Part shown: piece by piece, positions 16,056 through 24,608 of the stretch | Numbering within the stretch: the stretch's first letter is position 1 | Layout: each line of letters opens with the position of its first letter | Source: JAMXLO01 sp964427005 | Lineage (GTDB): Bacteria; Pseudomonadota; Alphaproteobacteria; Acetobacterales; Acetobacteraceae | NCBI GenBank assembly: GCA_964427005.1 | Contig: CAYRTL010000012.1 | Span: 1-64,000 of the forward strand | Length of the DNA: 64,000 nucleotides | Direction of reading: 5' to 3' | Made by a program: the position numbers and the translations under genes | The notes under the pieces: model-generated | The model's input: only the letters and a program-made list of their open reading frames with translations | What the model was told of the DNA's origin: nothing | The model's database searches: none

Positions 16056-17372
16056 TCAGGGACTATCCCGCACAACCAGATCAGGCCGCAGCTCAGCAAG
16101 CAGCGCATCCGGTGAGTCCTCGGCTAGCGAAGTGACGAGGTCCACGCTCGCGAGACTGGCTAACATCGCTGCGCGCGCTGCCTCAGGTTGGGTGCCACCC
16201 GTGACCGGCTTAAGCGCTACCACGAGCCGATCGCAGGCCTCCCGCGTTTCCTCGAGCCGGTGCAGGTCCTCAGGCGATAGGGGATCGAAGCGGCCGTCGA
16301 TGAAGCCGACGCGCCAGCCACGATGGTGCCAGCGCTGCACGTGCTCCACCGCGGCGTCCCGCAAGACGATTTTCCGCAGAGCGCCACCCTGAGGCGACAA
16401 TGCCGCAAGCAGGTCCGCTTCGCGTGCGACAGCGGTTCCCACCTTCCCGACCACGATGCCGGCGGCGATATTGGCGAGCCGCACGGCAACCGGCAGTTCC
16501 AGCCGCGCGGCAATGCCGGCAGCGAGCGTCGCCACCGCTGTGTCGCCAGCACCGGCGACGTCATAGACCTCGGCGGCTTCGGCAGGAAAATGCGAAGCGC
16601 CCGAATCATCGAGCAAGGTCATGCCATCATTGCCGCGCGTCACCACGACTGCGCTGAAGCCGTGCCGTTGGCGCAAGGCGGTGGCAGCCGAGATAATCGC
16701 AGCCTCACTGTCCACGCGCATGCCGGTGGCCTCGGCCAGGTCGGTGCGGTTCGGCACGATAATGTCGGCGCCGGCATAGCGTGCGTAGTCGGGCCCCTTC
16801 GGATCAACGATGATTGGCCGGCCTGCTTCACGCGCCGCCGCGATCAGTTGCGGTGGCACTTCGCCGGCGAACAGGCCCTTGCGATAATCCGACAGCACGG
16901 TGACTGAGGTCGCCGCCATCGCATCGCGCGCGATGCGCACCAGCCGCTCTGCAAGCCTGGGATGGATCGGTGACGTTTCCTCTCTGTCGGCGCGCAGTAA
17001 CTGCTGTCCGGCGGACAGGTAGCGCGTCTTCAGAGTTGTCGTGCGCCCACCCTGCACCAGCAGCCAAGGTTCGATATTTGGCTGGCCGCCAATCAATCCA
17101 GTCAGGTCCGAGCCAGCCTGATCGTCCCCCACGATCGAAATGAAAGCCACGGCCGCGCCGAGTGCCGTCAGGTTCCGTACCACGTTTCCGGCGCCGCCAG
17201 GCATTGCCAGTTCGCGTTCGATAGAGAGGATGGGGACGGGCGCTTCAGGGCTGATTCGCTCGACCTGCCCGTACACGTAGCGGTCAAGCATCACGTCCCC
17301 GACGACGAGCACGCTGGTACGGCCAAGTAGACGTACCGCAGCCGCCAGTTCGCCGGTCTCACTCTGGTCCAT
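16056..17372 (-). CDS. HldE-like heptose kinase fused to a degenerate nucleotidyltransferase domain
   Basis: A 438-residue protein with the HldE (RfaE) architecture. Residues about 1-325 are a PfkB-type kinase that phosphorylates heptose 7-phosphate for LPS-core ADP-heptose: MPGGAGNVVRNL near 57 and the anion-hole/catalytic motif DVAGAGDTAVATLAAG near 268 are intact. The C-terminal part aligns with the adenylyltransferase domain, but the nucleotide-binding motif, normally TNGCFDLLHPGH, reads IDGRFDPLSPEDLH. Both histidines of HxGH are gone and the usual KGADY end is missing. The kinase step is probably retained while the adenylyl transfer would have to come from elsewhere. A gene encoding that activity is not visible here. 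The phosphatase gene 44 bases upstream reads in the same direction. Confidence 0.85.
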   Translation of the reverse strand: MDQSETGELAAAVRLLGRTSVLVVGDVMLDRYVYGQVERISPEAPVPILSIERELAMPGGAGNVVRNLTALGAAVAFISIVGDDQAGSDLTGLIGGQPNIEPWLLVQGGRTTTLKTRYLSAGQQLLRADREETSPIHPRLAERLVRIARDAMAATSVTVLSDYRKGLFAGEVPPQLIAAAREAGRPIIVDPKGPDYARYAGADIIVPNRTDLAEATGMRVDSEAAIISAATALRQRHGFSAVVVTRGNDGMTLLDDSGASHFPAEAAEVYDVAGAGDTAVATLAAGIAARLELPVAVRLANIAAGIVVGKVGTAVAREADLLAALSPQGGALRKIVLRDAAVEHVQRWHHRGWRVGFIDGRFDPLSPEDLHRLEETREACDRLVVALKPVTGGTQPEAARAAMLASLASVDLVTSLAEDSPDALLAELRPDLVVRDSP

Positions 17373-17416
17373 CAGTACGCCCTAGCCTGCCCGTCGAAGC
17401 CGCGCAAGGAAGCTCG

Positions 17417-18133
17417 TTACGCAAAAAGGAAACCGAGCCGATCCTCCTCCAGCACGGCACAGGTGAGCATGCCACCCATCACCGCGCCAGTATCGATGCC
17501 GATACGGTTCTGCCGAATAACAGGCTCTTGCCGAGGCGTGTGGCCGTGCACCACGACAAGGCCGAAGGGCTCATTGGAGGACAGGAAAGGCTCACGTATC
17601 CAGATCAGATCGTGCCTTGTCTGCCGTTCGAGCGGGACGCCTGGACGTACGCCGGCGTGGACAAACAGATACCCGCCAACTTGGTGGCGCACGGCCAGAT
17701 CGCGCAAGAAAATCAGGTGCCATTTAGGCATATAGCCAGGCCATTCCTTCGGCTGTGCCGAACGCGGCACTCCCCAGCTCAGCAGCGAGTCTCCGCCGCC
17801 GTTCGCCAGCCAAAGCTCGGTCGCTTCCGTCTCGCCTGTCGCCAGCGCCGCAAGCATCATCTGCTCGTGATTGCCCATCAGGTTGACCATCGGCATTTTG
17901 GGTAATGCGCTTCCCTCCGCCAGTCGCGCCACTACGCCGGCACTGTCCGGTCCACGGTCCACATAATCCCCGAGGTGAACCAATACAGGGGCACGAATCG
18001 GGCGGGTTTTCAGATCTTCGGTAATCAGCTCGTGCATTGTGGCCAGGCGATCGAGGCAGCCATGCACGTCGCCAATGGCGTAGACCCGCTGGCCGGATGG
18101 CACACTGCCGGGAGCCGGGATGAAATCGATCAT
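17417..18133 (-). CDS. Serine/threonine-type metallophosphoesterase (PPP family)
   Basis: A 238-residue phosphatase with the three PPP signatures in order: GDVHGCLDRL (around residue 22), LGDYVDRGPDS (about 54) and NLMGNHEQMM (about 86), with further metal-ligand histidines in LFVHAGVRPG and VVHGHTPRQ. The group covers ApaH-like diadenosine polyphosphatases and PrpA/PrpB-type protein phosphatases; I cannot choose between them. The start is ATG 18133; ten further in-frame codons upstream run into the region shared with the divergent ABC gene. It is followed by the HldE-like gene. Confidence 0.87.
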   Translation of the reverse strand: MIDFIPAPGSVPSGQRVYAIGDVHGCLDRLATMHELITEDLKTRPIRAPVLVHLGDYVDRGPDSAGVVARLAEGSALPKMPMVNLMGNHEQMMLAALATGETEATELWLANGGGDSLLSWGVPRSAQPKEWPGYMPKWHLIFLRDLAVRHQVGGYLFVHAGVRPGVPLERQTRHDLIWIREPFLSSNEPFGLVVVHGHTPRQEPVIRQNRIGIDTGAVMGGMLTCAVLEEDRLGFLFA

Positions 18134-18226
18134 GGATGCACAACCTAGGCGGCCATGCCCCAAACGCCAATTCCTCGCCCGCCCACTCCACTTGGCGGCG
18201 TGATGCGCCCGGCCTATGCCCCCGGC

Positions 18227-18970
18227 ATGGATGCGATCCGGGTACGCAACCTGACCAAACGCTATGGCGACACGCTCGCGGTGGACGGGATCGATTTCAC
18301 CGTGCCGCTTGGCGCGACCGTTGGTCTGCTGGGCGGCAATGGAGCCGGCAAGACCACGACCATCGCAATGCTGCTAGGTCTGCTCATCCCAACCGCCGGC
18401 ACGATTGAGGTGCTCGGACACGACATGGCACGTGACCGGTTCGACGCGCTGGCCCGGATGAATTTTTCATCGCCCTATGTGTCGCTGCCACAGCGCCTGT
18501 CGGTCGCGGAGAACCTGCGGGTGTATGGCCATCTCTACGATGTTGCGCACTTGGAACGCCGGATCGGCGAGCTGGCTGTGGAACTCGACCTGCTCGATCT
18601 GCTCGATCGCCCGGCCGGAAAGCTGTCCGCGGGCCAGAAGACCCGTGTCGCGCTCGCAAAGGCGCTGATCAACCGCCCCGAACTGCTGTTGCTGGACGAA
18701 CCGACCGCCAGCCTGGACCCGGACACGGGCGATTGGGTCCGCACCTGGCTGGAACGCTATCGGGACGAGAGTGGCTGCACGATCCTGCTCGCCTCGCACA
18801 ACATGGCGGAGGTGGAGCGGCTGTGCTCTTACGTCCTGATGCTGAAGAAAGGCCGGATAGTTGACCATGGCAGCCCGCAGGAGCTGCTGGACCGCTACGG
18901 TCGCGAGGACATGGAAGAGGTCTTCCTGGACATCGCCCGAAACCGCCGGCACGCGGCAACGCCGGCATGA
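18227..18970 (+). CDS. ABC-2 type exporter, ATP-binding subunit
   Basis: A 247-residue ATPase. Walker A is GGNGAGKTTT (near residue 39), the Q-loop region is NFSSPYVSLPQRLSVAENL, the signature is LSAGQKTRVALAKAL, Walker B is LLLLDEPTASLD and the H-loop is LLASHNMAEVERL. The D-loop and overall order match the CcmA/NodI-type drug and polysaccharide exporter family. I choose ATG 18227; ATG 18203 is an alternative that adds eight residues. It overlaps the permease gene by 4 bases (ATGA), so the two form one transporter. Confidence 0.9.
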   Translation: MDAIRVRNLTKRYGDTLAVDGIDFTVPLGATVGLLGGNGAGKTTTIAMLLGLLIPTAGTIEVLGHDMARDRFDALARMNFSSPYVSLPQRLSVAENLRVYGHLYDVAHLERRIGELAVELDLLDLLDRPAGKLSAGQKTRVALAKALINRPELLLLDEPTASLDPDTGDWVRTWLERYRDESGCTILLASHNMAEVERLCSYVLMLKKGRIVDHGSPQELLDRYGREDMEEVFLDIARNRRHAATPA

Positions 18971-19770
18971 CAAGAACCGCTGCCCGCCGGATTTGGGGCC
19001 TGATGTACCGACACCTGGCCCTCTACCGCCGCTCCTGGCCGCGGCTGCTGGAGCTGGCCTACTGGCCGGTGCTGCAGATGTGCATCTGGGGCTTCACCGC
19101 AAGCTTCCTGGCCAGCCGCATCGGCAGCCCGGCTGTGCTGGCCGGCGCCACTCTGCTGGGGGGCGTGCTGCTCTGGGAGGTGGCGCTGCGCAGCCAGATG
19201 GGCGTCGCGATCAGCTTCCTGGAGGAGATGTGGTCGCGCAACCTGGGCCATGTCTTTGTCAGCCCGATTCGGCCGTGGGAGCTGGTCACGGCACTCATCA
19301 TGATGTCAGTGATACGCATGCTGATGGGCGTTCTGCCGGCCATATTGGTCGCTTGGCTGCTCTACGCGTTCAACCTGTTCTCGCTCGGGCCAATCGTGGT
19401 GCTGTTCTTCATAAACCTGATGATCATGGGATGGGCCGTGGCACTCGGCGTCGTTTCTCTGATTCTGCGGCACGGGGCGGGAGCCGAAGCTCTGGCCTGG
19501 TCGGTGCTGTTCGGCCTGACGCCATTTTCCGCAGTGTTCTATCCCGTGTCGGTGCTTCCCGCCGCCCTGCAGCCCATCGCGCTGGCACTGCCCTCGGCGC
19601 ATGTCTTTGAGGGTATGCGGGCCGTCGTGATGAATGGCGTGATCCGCTGGGATCATCTGATCGCCGCTTTCGCGCTGAATGCCGTATGGCTCGCCGGGGC
19701 AGGGCTGTTGTTCGCGCAGCAGTTCCGCCAAGCGCGGCTGCGCGGAGCGTTGCTGAGCATCGGCGAATGA
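18967..19770 (+). CDS. ABC-2 type exporter, permease subunit
   Basis: A 267-residue membrane protein with six hydrophobic segments in the ABC-2 (NodJ/KpsM-like) layout. The N-terminal amphipathic segment RRIWGLMYRHLALYRRSWPRLLEL precedes the first helix. The re-entrant region carries the LTPFSAVFYPVSVLPAALQPIALALPSAHVFEGMR block, which is the conserved C-terminal signature of this permease class. It pairs with the ATPase just upstream. The exported substrate is unknown. The stop overlaps the start of the phosphatase gene (ATGA), making a three-gene unit. Confidence 0.9.
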   Translation: MTRTAARRIWGLMYRHLALYRRSWPRLLELAYWPVLQMCIWGFTASFLASRIGSPAVLAGATLLGGVLLWEVALRSQMGVAISFLEEMWSRNLGHVFVSPIRPWELVTALIMMSVIRMLMGVLPAILVAWLLYAFNLFSLGPIVVLFFINLMIMGWAVALGVVSLILRHGAGAEALAWSVLFGLTPFSAVFYPVSVLPAALQPIALALPSAHVFEGMRAVVMNGVIRWDHLIAAFALNAVWLAGAGLLFAQQFRQARLRGALLSIGE

Positions 19771-20387
19771 GCGAGACGCGCTTCTGGCTGATCCGCCACG
19801 CCATCGTCGATGAGAACTCTCGGGCGATGCTGTACGGCGTGATGGATGTGCCGCTGTGCGAGACCAGCCTGCTGGAACAGGCGCCGATGTACCAGGCGCT
19901 CGCCCGGCGACTGCCTCACCCCGCAGTCTGGAAGGTGACGCCGCTATCGCGCACGAGGCGGACGGCGGAGGCGATCTTCGCCGCCGGCTATCCGCACACC
20001 CAGCCGGAGGTCGAGCCGGACCTGATCGAGCAGAGCCTGGGGGAGTGGCAGGGCTTGCCGCACGCCGAGTTGCCGGCGCGGCTCACCTTGCCGAAGCATG
20101 CCTTCTGGCCACTGGGCGGACACGAGCGTCCGCCAGGGGGCGAGACGCTGGCAGAGGTGGTCGAGCGCGTGGGGCTGGCTTTGGAGCAGCTCGCCGTGCG
20201 CCATCAGGGCCAGGATGTCGTGATCGTCAGTCACGGCGGGGCGATCAGGGCCGCTGTCGCGCATTGCCTGTCGATCGGCCCGGACAATGCGCTGCACCTC
20301 AGCGTGCAGAACCTCTCGCTCACCCGCCTTGAGCGCACCGAAGAGGGCTGGCGGGTGGTCTGCGTCAACGAACTACCCGGATATTGA
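19767..20387 (+). CDS. Histidine phosphatase family protein
   Basis: A 206-residue phosphoglycerate-mutase-like phosphatase. The phosphohistidine motif is at the N terminus as LIRHAIVDEN (most members have RHGE, here RHA), the second conserved arginine lies in TPLSRTRRTAEAIF, and the C-terminal catalytic His is in VIVSHGGAIRA. The length suits a broad-specificity phosphatase such as alpha-ribazole or sugar phosphatases. It is translated from an ATGA overlap with the ABC permease, which suggests functional or at least expression linkage to that exporter. The reaction cannot be specified. Confidence 0.87.
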   Translation: MSETRFWLIRHAIVDENSRAMLYGVMDVPLCETSLLEQAPMYQALARRLPHPAVWKVTPLSRTRRTAEAIFAAGYPHTQPEVEPDLIEQSLGEWQGLPHAELPARLTLPKHAFWPLGGHERPPGGETLAEVVERVGLALEQLAVRHQGQDVVIVSHGGAIRAAVAHCLSIGPDNALHLSVQNLSLTRLERTEEGWRVVCVNELPGY

Positions 20388-20474
20388 TCATCACAATCCC
20401 GCCGCGAATCGAAGCAAAGGTTGTATGGCACCCCGATTCGGACGCTCTGCGTCCGGGGATTCGAGGAGAGGATC

Positions 20475-21287
20475 ATGCGACGCATCCTGCTGGCCGCCGT
20501 AGCGCTTGCCGTGCTGCCGTTGTTCGCGCCGCATCCGGCGCACGCGCAGGGCGATGAGCAGACCCTGGTCGATCGCGCCACGCTTGCCGTCCAGGAGATG
20601 GTAAACCAGAGCCTGTCAGAAGACCCCAGACGAGCGCTGGAGCATGCCCGGGCAGTGATGATCTGCCCGCGCGTGTTCAAGGCTGGATTCATCCTGGGAG
20701 GCGAAGGCGGTGCCTGCGTCCTGCTGGCCCGGGCGGGGAACGGGACCTGGTCCTATCCGGCGTTCTACGGAATGGGCAGCGGGAGCTTTGGTCTGCAGAT
20801 TGGAATCCAGGATGCCCAGTTCGTCATGATGATCATGACCGAGAAGGGGCTCCGCGCGATCCTGGACAGCCAGTTCAAGCTTGGCGCAGATGCGTCGCTG
20901 GCGATCGCCACAATCGGTGCCGGCGTACAGGGCTCCACAACGGGTGCACTGGGCGCCGACATTGTCGCCTTCTCGCAGACGCGCGGCTTGTATGGCGGCA
21001 TTTCGCTTGAAGGCAGCCTGATGGGCCAGCGCAGCGGGTGGAACCGCGAATACTATGGGCGTGAGCTAGGCTCGCGGTCGATCGTTCTGGACATGCAGGC
21101 GTCCAACCCCGGCGCTGACCCGCTGCGCGAGGTGCTGACCCGCTACGGCAGCGGCCAGGTGCAGCAAGCCGCCGCCCCGCCGCCCCCGGCCTATGCGCCG
21201 CAGCAACCACCTCCGGCCTACGGCGCGCCGACGCAACTCTCGCCACGCGGGCCGGTGCAACAGCAGAACTTGCCGCCGCCGCGCTAA
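20475..21287 (+). CDS. Ysc84/SYLF-domain lipid-binding protein, exported
   Basis: A 270-residue protein. Residues 1-24 form a signal peptide cleaved near AHAQGD. The core (about 30-215) is a Ysc84/SYLF domain, recognised by the run AVMICPRVFKAGFILGGEGGACVLLAR and by GSGSFGLQIGIQDAQFVMMIMTEKGLRAIL. Eukaryotic members bind phosphoinositides; the bacterial role is not established. The C terminus (about 225-270) is Pro/Gln/Ala-rich and probably disordered (PPPPAYAPQQPPPAYG). ATG 20475 is preceded by GAGGAGAGG, which settles the start. Confidence 0.88.
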   Translation: MRRILLAAVALAVLPLFAPHPAHAQGDEQTLVDRATLAVQEMVNQSLSEDPRRALEHARAVMICPRVFKAGFILGGEGGACVLLARAGNGTWSYPAFYGMGSGSFGLQIGIQDAQFVMMIMTEKGLRAILDSQFKLGADASLAIATIGAGVQGSTTGALGADIVAFSQTRGLYGGISLEGSLMGQRSGWNREYYGRELGSRSIVLDMQASNPGADPLREVLTRYGSGQVQQAAAPPPPAYAPQQPPPAYGAPTQLSPRGPVQQQNLPPPR

Positions 21288-21362
21288 CTGGCCCTCTGGT
21301 TGCGGCACACTCCAGGAGCCGTCGCTGGCCACTGAAGATCGGCCCCAGTATTCTCCGGCGGC

Positions 21363-21830
21363 ATGGACGCTCGGGCGCCATTCTGGAAGGAAAAGACGCT
21401 GGAGCAGATGTCCCGCGAGGAGTGGGAATCGCTCTGTGACGGTTGCGGCCGTTGCTGCCTTCACAAATTGCGGGATGACGACACTGGCGCGCTGTCATTC
21501 ACCAATGTCGCTTGCCGCCTGCTCGATCTGAACAGCTGCCGCTGTGGGGACTATGCGCGCCGGCAACGGAAGGTGCCGGACTGTGTATCCCTGACACCGG
21601 CTGAAGTCCGCGCGATCGATTGGTTACCCCCGTCCTGCGCCTATCGCCGGTTGGCCGAGGGAAAGGATCTGTTGTGGTGGCACCCGCTGGTGTCCGGCGA
21701 CCCGGACACGGTGCATCAGGCTGGCATCTCAGTCCGCGGCCGGGCTATCAGCGAACGGAAAGCTGGACCGTTCGACCACCACGTCGTCGATTGGCCTGGC
21801 CGCATGCCGCGCGCCAAGCGCCTGCCATAG
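21363..21830 (+). CDS. YcgN family cysteine cluster protein (UPF0260)
   Basis: A 155-residue protein of the YcgN/UPF0260 family. The cysteine cluster CDGCGRCCLHKL (residues 25-36) is followed by TNVACRLLDLNSCRCGDYARR and by CVSLTPAEVR, giving the eight-cysteine pattern typical of the family and suggesting metal or Fe-S binding. The C-terminal GRAISERKAGPFDHHVVDWPGR is also a family block. Function is unknown. It lies 11 bases upstream of the DapA-family gene on the same strand, which may be chance or a short operon. Confidence 0.9.
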   Translation: MDARAPFWKEKTLEQMSREEWESLCDGCGRCCLHKLRDDDTGALSFTNVACRLLDLNSCRCGDYARRQRKVPDCVSLTPAEVRAIDWLPPSCAYRRLAEGKDLLWWHPLVSGDPDTVHQAGISVRGRAISERKAGPFDHHVVDWPGRMPRAKRLP

Positions 21831-21841
21831 GAGAGAAGCTG

Positions 21842-22765
21842 ATGATGAAGGATGCCCTGTTCGCCGGCGTGAACGCCGCCGTGTTGACGCCGATGCGCGC
21901 CGATCTGACGGTCGATCTCGACCGCATGACAGCGCATTGCCGTTGGCTGCTGGCGAACGGCTGCAACAGCCTGGGCGTACTCGGCACTACCGGTGAGGCG
22001 AACAGCATCGGCATCAGCGAGCGCATGGAGGTCCTGGAAGGCTTGGTGAAGCGCGGCATCCCTGCGGCGAAGATGATGCCGGGAACCGGCACGCCGGCTC
22101 TGACCGACACGGTGATGCTGACGAAGCAGGCGGCGGATGTCGGCTGCCGCGGCGCGCTGCTGTTGCCGCCGTTCTATTACAAGAACCCGACGGAGGATGG
22201 GCTGTTCGCGTATTTCTCCGAGGTGATCAACCGCGTCGGCACGAACATCAAATACTACCTCTATAATTTCCCGCAGCAGTCAGCGGTGCCGTTCAGCGTG
22301 GATCTGATCGGACGGCTGCTGAAGGCGTTCCCCGGCACCGTGAAGGGCGTGAAGGACAGCAGCGGCAACTTCGAGAACGGCCGAGCCTATGTCGAGAACT
22401 TCGCCAAGGACGGATTTGAAGTATATGCAGGTGACGATACGCTGCTGCGCCCGCTGCTGCTCCTCGGCAGTGCGGGCTGCATCACCGCGGCCGCCAACGT
22501 GAATTCGCCCATCGCAGCACAGGTTTATGCGAACTGCACGACTGACGTGGGCGCGCGCATGCATGATACGCTGAGTGCAACGCGCAAGGCCATTGTGTCC
22601 GCACCTGCGCCGATACCGGCATTGAAGGCGTTGATGGCGCGCCATACCGGAGATGCGGCATGGCACAATATGCGTCCGCCGCATCTCAAGCTGAATGCCG
22701 AGCAGCAGGCAAAGTTGTTCGCAGTGTTTGATGCATGCGGCGTGCAGCTCGCGCAGGCGGCGTAA
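21842..22765 (+). CDS. Dihydrodipicolinate synthase (DapA) family aldolase
   Basis: A 307-residue TIM-barrel lyase/aldolase of the DapA superfamily, which forms a Schiff base with pyruvate. The substrate loop GTTGEA (49-54), the catalytic tyrosine in YYLYNFP (Y141) and the Schiff-base lysine in GVKDSSG (K171) are all present. The superfamily includes true DapA as well as keto-deoxy sugar acid and other aldolases; the diverged barrel helices and lack of lysine genes nearby argue for a catabolic member. AGGAGAG precedes the ATG at 21842. A second ATG follows directly at 21845. A strong hairpin closes the gene at 22797. Confidence 0.85.
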   Translation: MMKDALFAGVNAAVLTPMRADLTVDLDRMTAHCRWLLANGCNSLGVLGTTGEANSIGISERMEVLEGLVKRGIPAAKMMPGTGTPALTDTVMLTKQAADVGCRGALLLPPFYYKNPTEDGLFAYFSEVINRVGTNIKYYLYNFPQQSAVPFSVDLIGRLLKAFPGTVKGVKDSSGNFENGRAYVENFAKDGFEVYAGDDTLLRPLLLLGSAGCITAAANVNSPIAAQVYANCTTDVGARMHDTLSATRKAIVSAPAPIPALKALMARHTGDAAWHNMRPPHLKLNAEQQAKLFAVFDACGVQLAQAA

Positions 22766-22796
22766 GGGAACACACCGTGAAGGTTGACGAATCGGC

Positions 22797-22823
22797 CCAT
22801 TCTGCCCTTTCTGGGCAGAATGG
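22797..22823. terminator. Hairpin between the DapA-family and metallopeptidase genes
   Basis: A perfect inverted repeat with 11-base arms (CCATTCTGCCC at 22797-22807 and its complement at 22813-22823) and a 5-base loop. It lies 32 bases after the aldolase stop. It contains the ATG at 22820, so if it forms in RNA that start would be buried; this favours the next ATG (22841) as the metallopeptidase start. Confidence 0.6.
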
Positions 22824-22840
22824 AGTTGCCGCGATCTGAG

Positions 22841-23521
22841 ATGCTGACGCTTCCTGGTGGGCCGACTCGCGTCGAGTGGCGACGCAATCGTCGCGCACGG
22901 CGAGTCAGTCTGCGCATCGATCCGTGCGGCGGCGGTGTTGTCGTCACGCTGCCGATGCGTGCGGGACGCGGTGCCGGTGTTGCGCTGCTGATGACCCATG
23001 CAGAGTGGGTTGCCAATCGGTTGGCTGCATTGCCCGATGCGCTGCCGTTCGCCGATGGATCGATGGTACCAATCGCCGATGTGCCGCATCGTATTCGTCA
23101 TGTGCCGCAGGTGCATGGCGGTGCATGGCTGGAAGATGGCGAGCTACACGTCAGTGGCGACCCAGAATTCCTGCGTCGGCGCGTATTGGATTTTCTGCGC
23201 GCCGAGGCGCTGCGCCGGCTCTCGGCTCTCGTGAATACAAAGACAGCGACACTTGGCGTTACGGCGCGCCGCGTCACCGTGAAGGATACACGCAGCCGCT
23301 GGGGAAGCTGCGCGGTGGATGGTTCGCTTGCATTCAGCTGGCGCCTCGTGATGACGCCACAGTCCGTGCAGGACTATGTCGCGGCACACGAAGTGGCGCA
23401 TTTGAAGTACATGAATCACGGCAAGCGGTTCTGGAAGGTGGTCGATCGGCTGACCCCCCACGCCGCTACCGCCATTCCCTGGCTGCGCGCTGAAGGATTT
23501 CGGCTCCTGCGGATAGGTTGA
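22841..23521 (+). CDS. YgjP-type (M48/SprT-like) metallopeptidase
   Basis: A protein of about 226 residues with the zinc motif AAHEVAHLKYMNHGKRFW, where HEVAH holds two ligands and the downstream H lies in NHGKRFW. The preceding DTRSRWGSCAVDGSLAFSWRLVM block is diagnostic of the YgjP/DUF45 group. Its substrate is unknown. ATG 22841 places the start right before the domain (MLTLPGG). An in-frame ATG at 22820 lies inside the hairpin, and TTG 22784 lies upstream of it; both are less likely. Confidence 0.85.
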   Translation: MLTLPGGPTRVEWRRNRRARRVSLRIDPCGGGVVVTLPMRAGRGAGVALLMTHAEWVANRLAALPDALPFADGSMVPIADVPHRIRHVPQVHGGAWLEDGELHVSGDPEFLRRRVLDFLRAEALRRLSALVNTKTATLGVTARRVTVKDTRSRWGSCAVDGSLAFSWRLVMTPQSVQDYVAAHEVAHLKYMNHGKRFWKVVDRLTPHAATAIPWLRAEGFRLLRIG

Positions 23522-23599
23522 TCCCTCTCGCGTGACGGGGCGCACGCCGGCCTGTATGGTGTCGGCGGAAACCACTGCGCCTCGACATCAAGAGGGAAC

Positions 23600-24541
23600 A
23601 TGGGAGGAACCACCACAGCCTTAAGCCCGTCCGCAGTCCGCACGACGCATGGTGCTGCCCGGGCCAGCACGGGGTTTCAGCGTTGGCTCGACCGGCAATT
23701 CACGAAGCTCGCGGTACTGCCGACGAGTGCGATGATGCTGCTGATCTTCGGCCTCCCGTTGCTGTTCTCTTTCTACCTCAGCTTCGAAGGCTGGGCGCCG
23801 GAACAGGCGCTGTTCGCCGGCAGCTTCGCAGGCACCGCCAACTATGAAGATCTGCTGACCGATCCGCAGTTCCTGAAGAGCCTATCGGTCACCTGCACCT
23901 ATACCGCGATTACAGTGGGCACTGAACTTGCCTGCGGGCTAGGGATCGCGTTGTTGCTGAATATTGATCTGCCGTGGATCGGCCTGTTTCGTACCGCACT
24001 CGTTGTGCCGATGATGATCACACCGATCGTTGCGGCGCTGAGTTGGAAGCTGCTGCTCGATCCGGATCACGGGGTCGTGAATTACTGGATCGGCAGCCAC
24101 ATCGTTTGGCTCGGACGACCGGATACCGCGCTGATTTCGGTCATGGTGGTGAACCTCTGGCAGAATGCGCCTTATGTCGCAGTATTGCTGCTCGCCGGAC
24201 TGCGTGCGCTGCCAAGCGAGCCCGTGGAAGCCGCATCGATCGACGGTGCCAGCCGGCTGCAGGTGTTCTGGCACGTCACGCTGCCACTGCTGCGGCCGTA
24301 CATACTGGTAGCACTGCTGCTGCGGACCATCTTCGAGTTCCGCGCCTTCGACAACATCTACGTCATGACCAGCGGCGGGCCGGCGAACGCGACGATGTCG
24401 CTCTCGATGTTCACCTATCTCGCATCGTTCGTGCGGTTCGACCTCAGCCTGGGCGCCGCGGCATCCTGGCTGATGCTGCTGATGTGCCTGCTGCTTTGCG
24501 TGTTCTTTATAGTGGTAATCCGCCGACGGGAGGCGAACTGA
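23600..24541 (+). CDS. Carbohydrate-type ABC transporter permease (MalF/UgpA-like)
   Basis: A 313-residue inner-membrane permease with six hydrophobic segments. The EAA loop that contacts the ATPase reads EPVEAASIDGASRLQVFWHVTLPLLRPY (residues about 212-239), closely matching the MalF/UgpA class. The N terminus is a 40-residue polar stretch before the first helix. It is the first gene of a six-gene unit: two permeases, two binding proteins and two amidohydrolases. ATG 23600 follows an AGAGGGAA ribosome-binding site. What the system imports cannot be read from the permease. Confidence 0.9.
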   Translation: MGGTTTALSPSAVRTTHGAARASTGFQRWLDRQFTKLAVLPTSAMMLLIFGLPLLFSFYLSFEGWAPEQALFAGSFAGTANYEDLLTDPQFLKSLSVTCTYTAITVGTELACGLGIALLLNIDLPWIGLFRTALVVPMMITPIVAALSWKLLLDPDHGVVNYWIGSHIVWLGRPDTALISVMVVNLWQNAPYVAVLLLAGLRALPSEPVEAASIDGASRLQVFWHVTLPLLRPYILVALLLRTIFEFRAFDNIYVMTSGGPANATMSLSMFTYLASFVRFDLSLGAAASWLMLLMCLLLCVFFIVVIRRREAN

Positions 24542-24608
24542 TGCTTCGCTTGGCATCGCTGCTACGCCAATTCGCCATGGTCGAGCTTGGCGATGAGGGG
24601 TGCATCCA

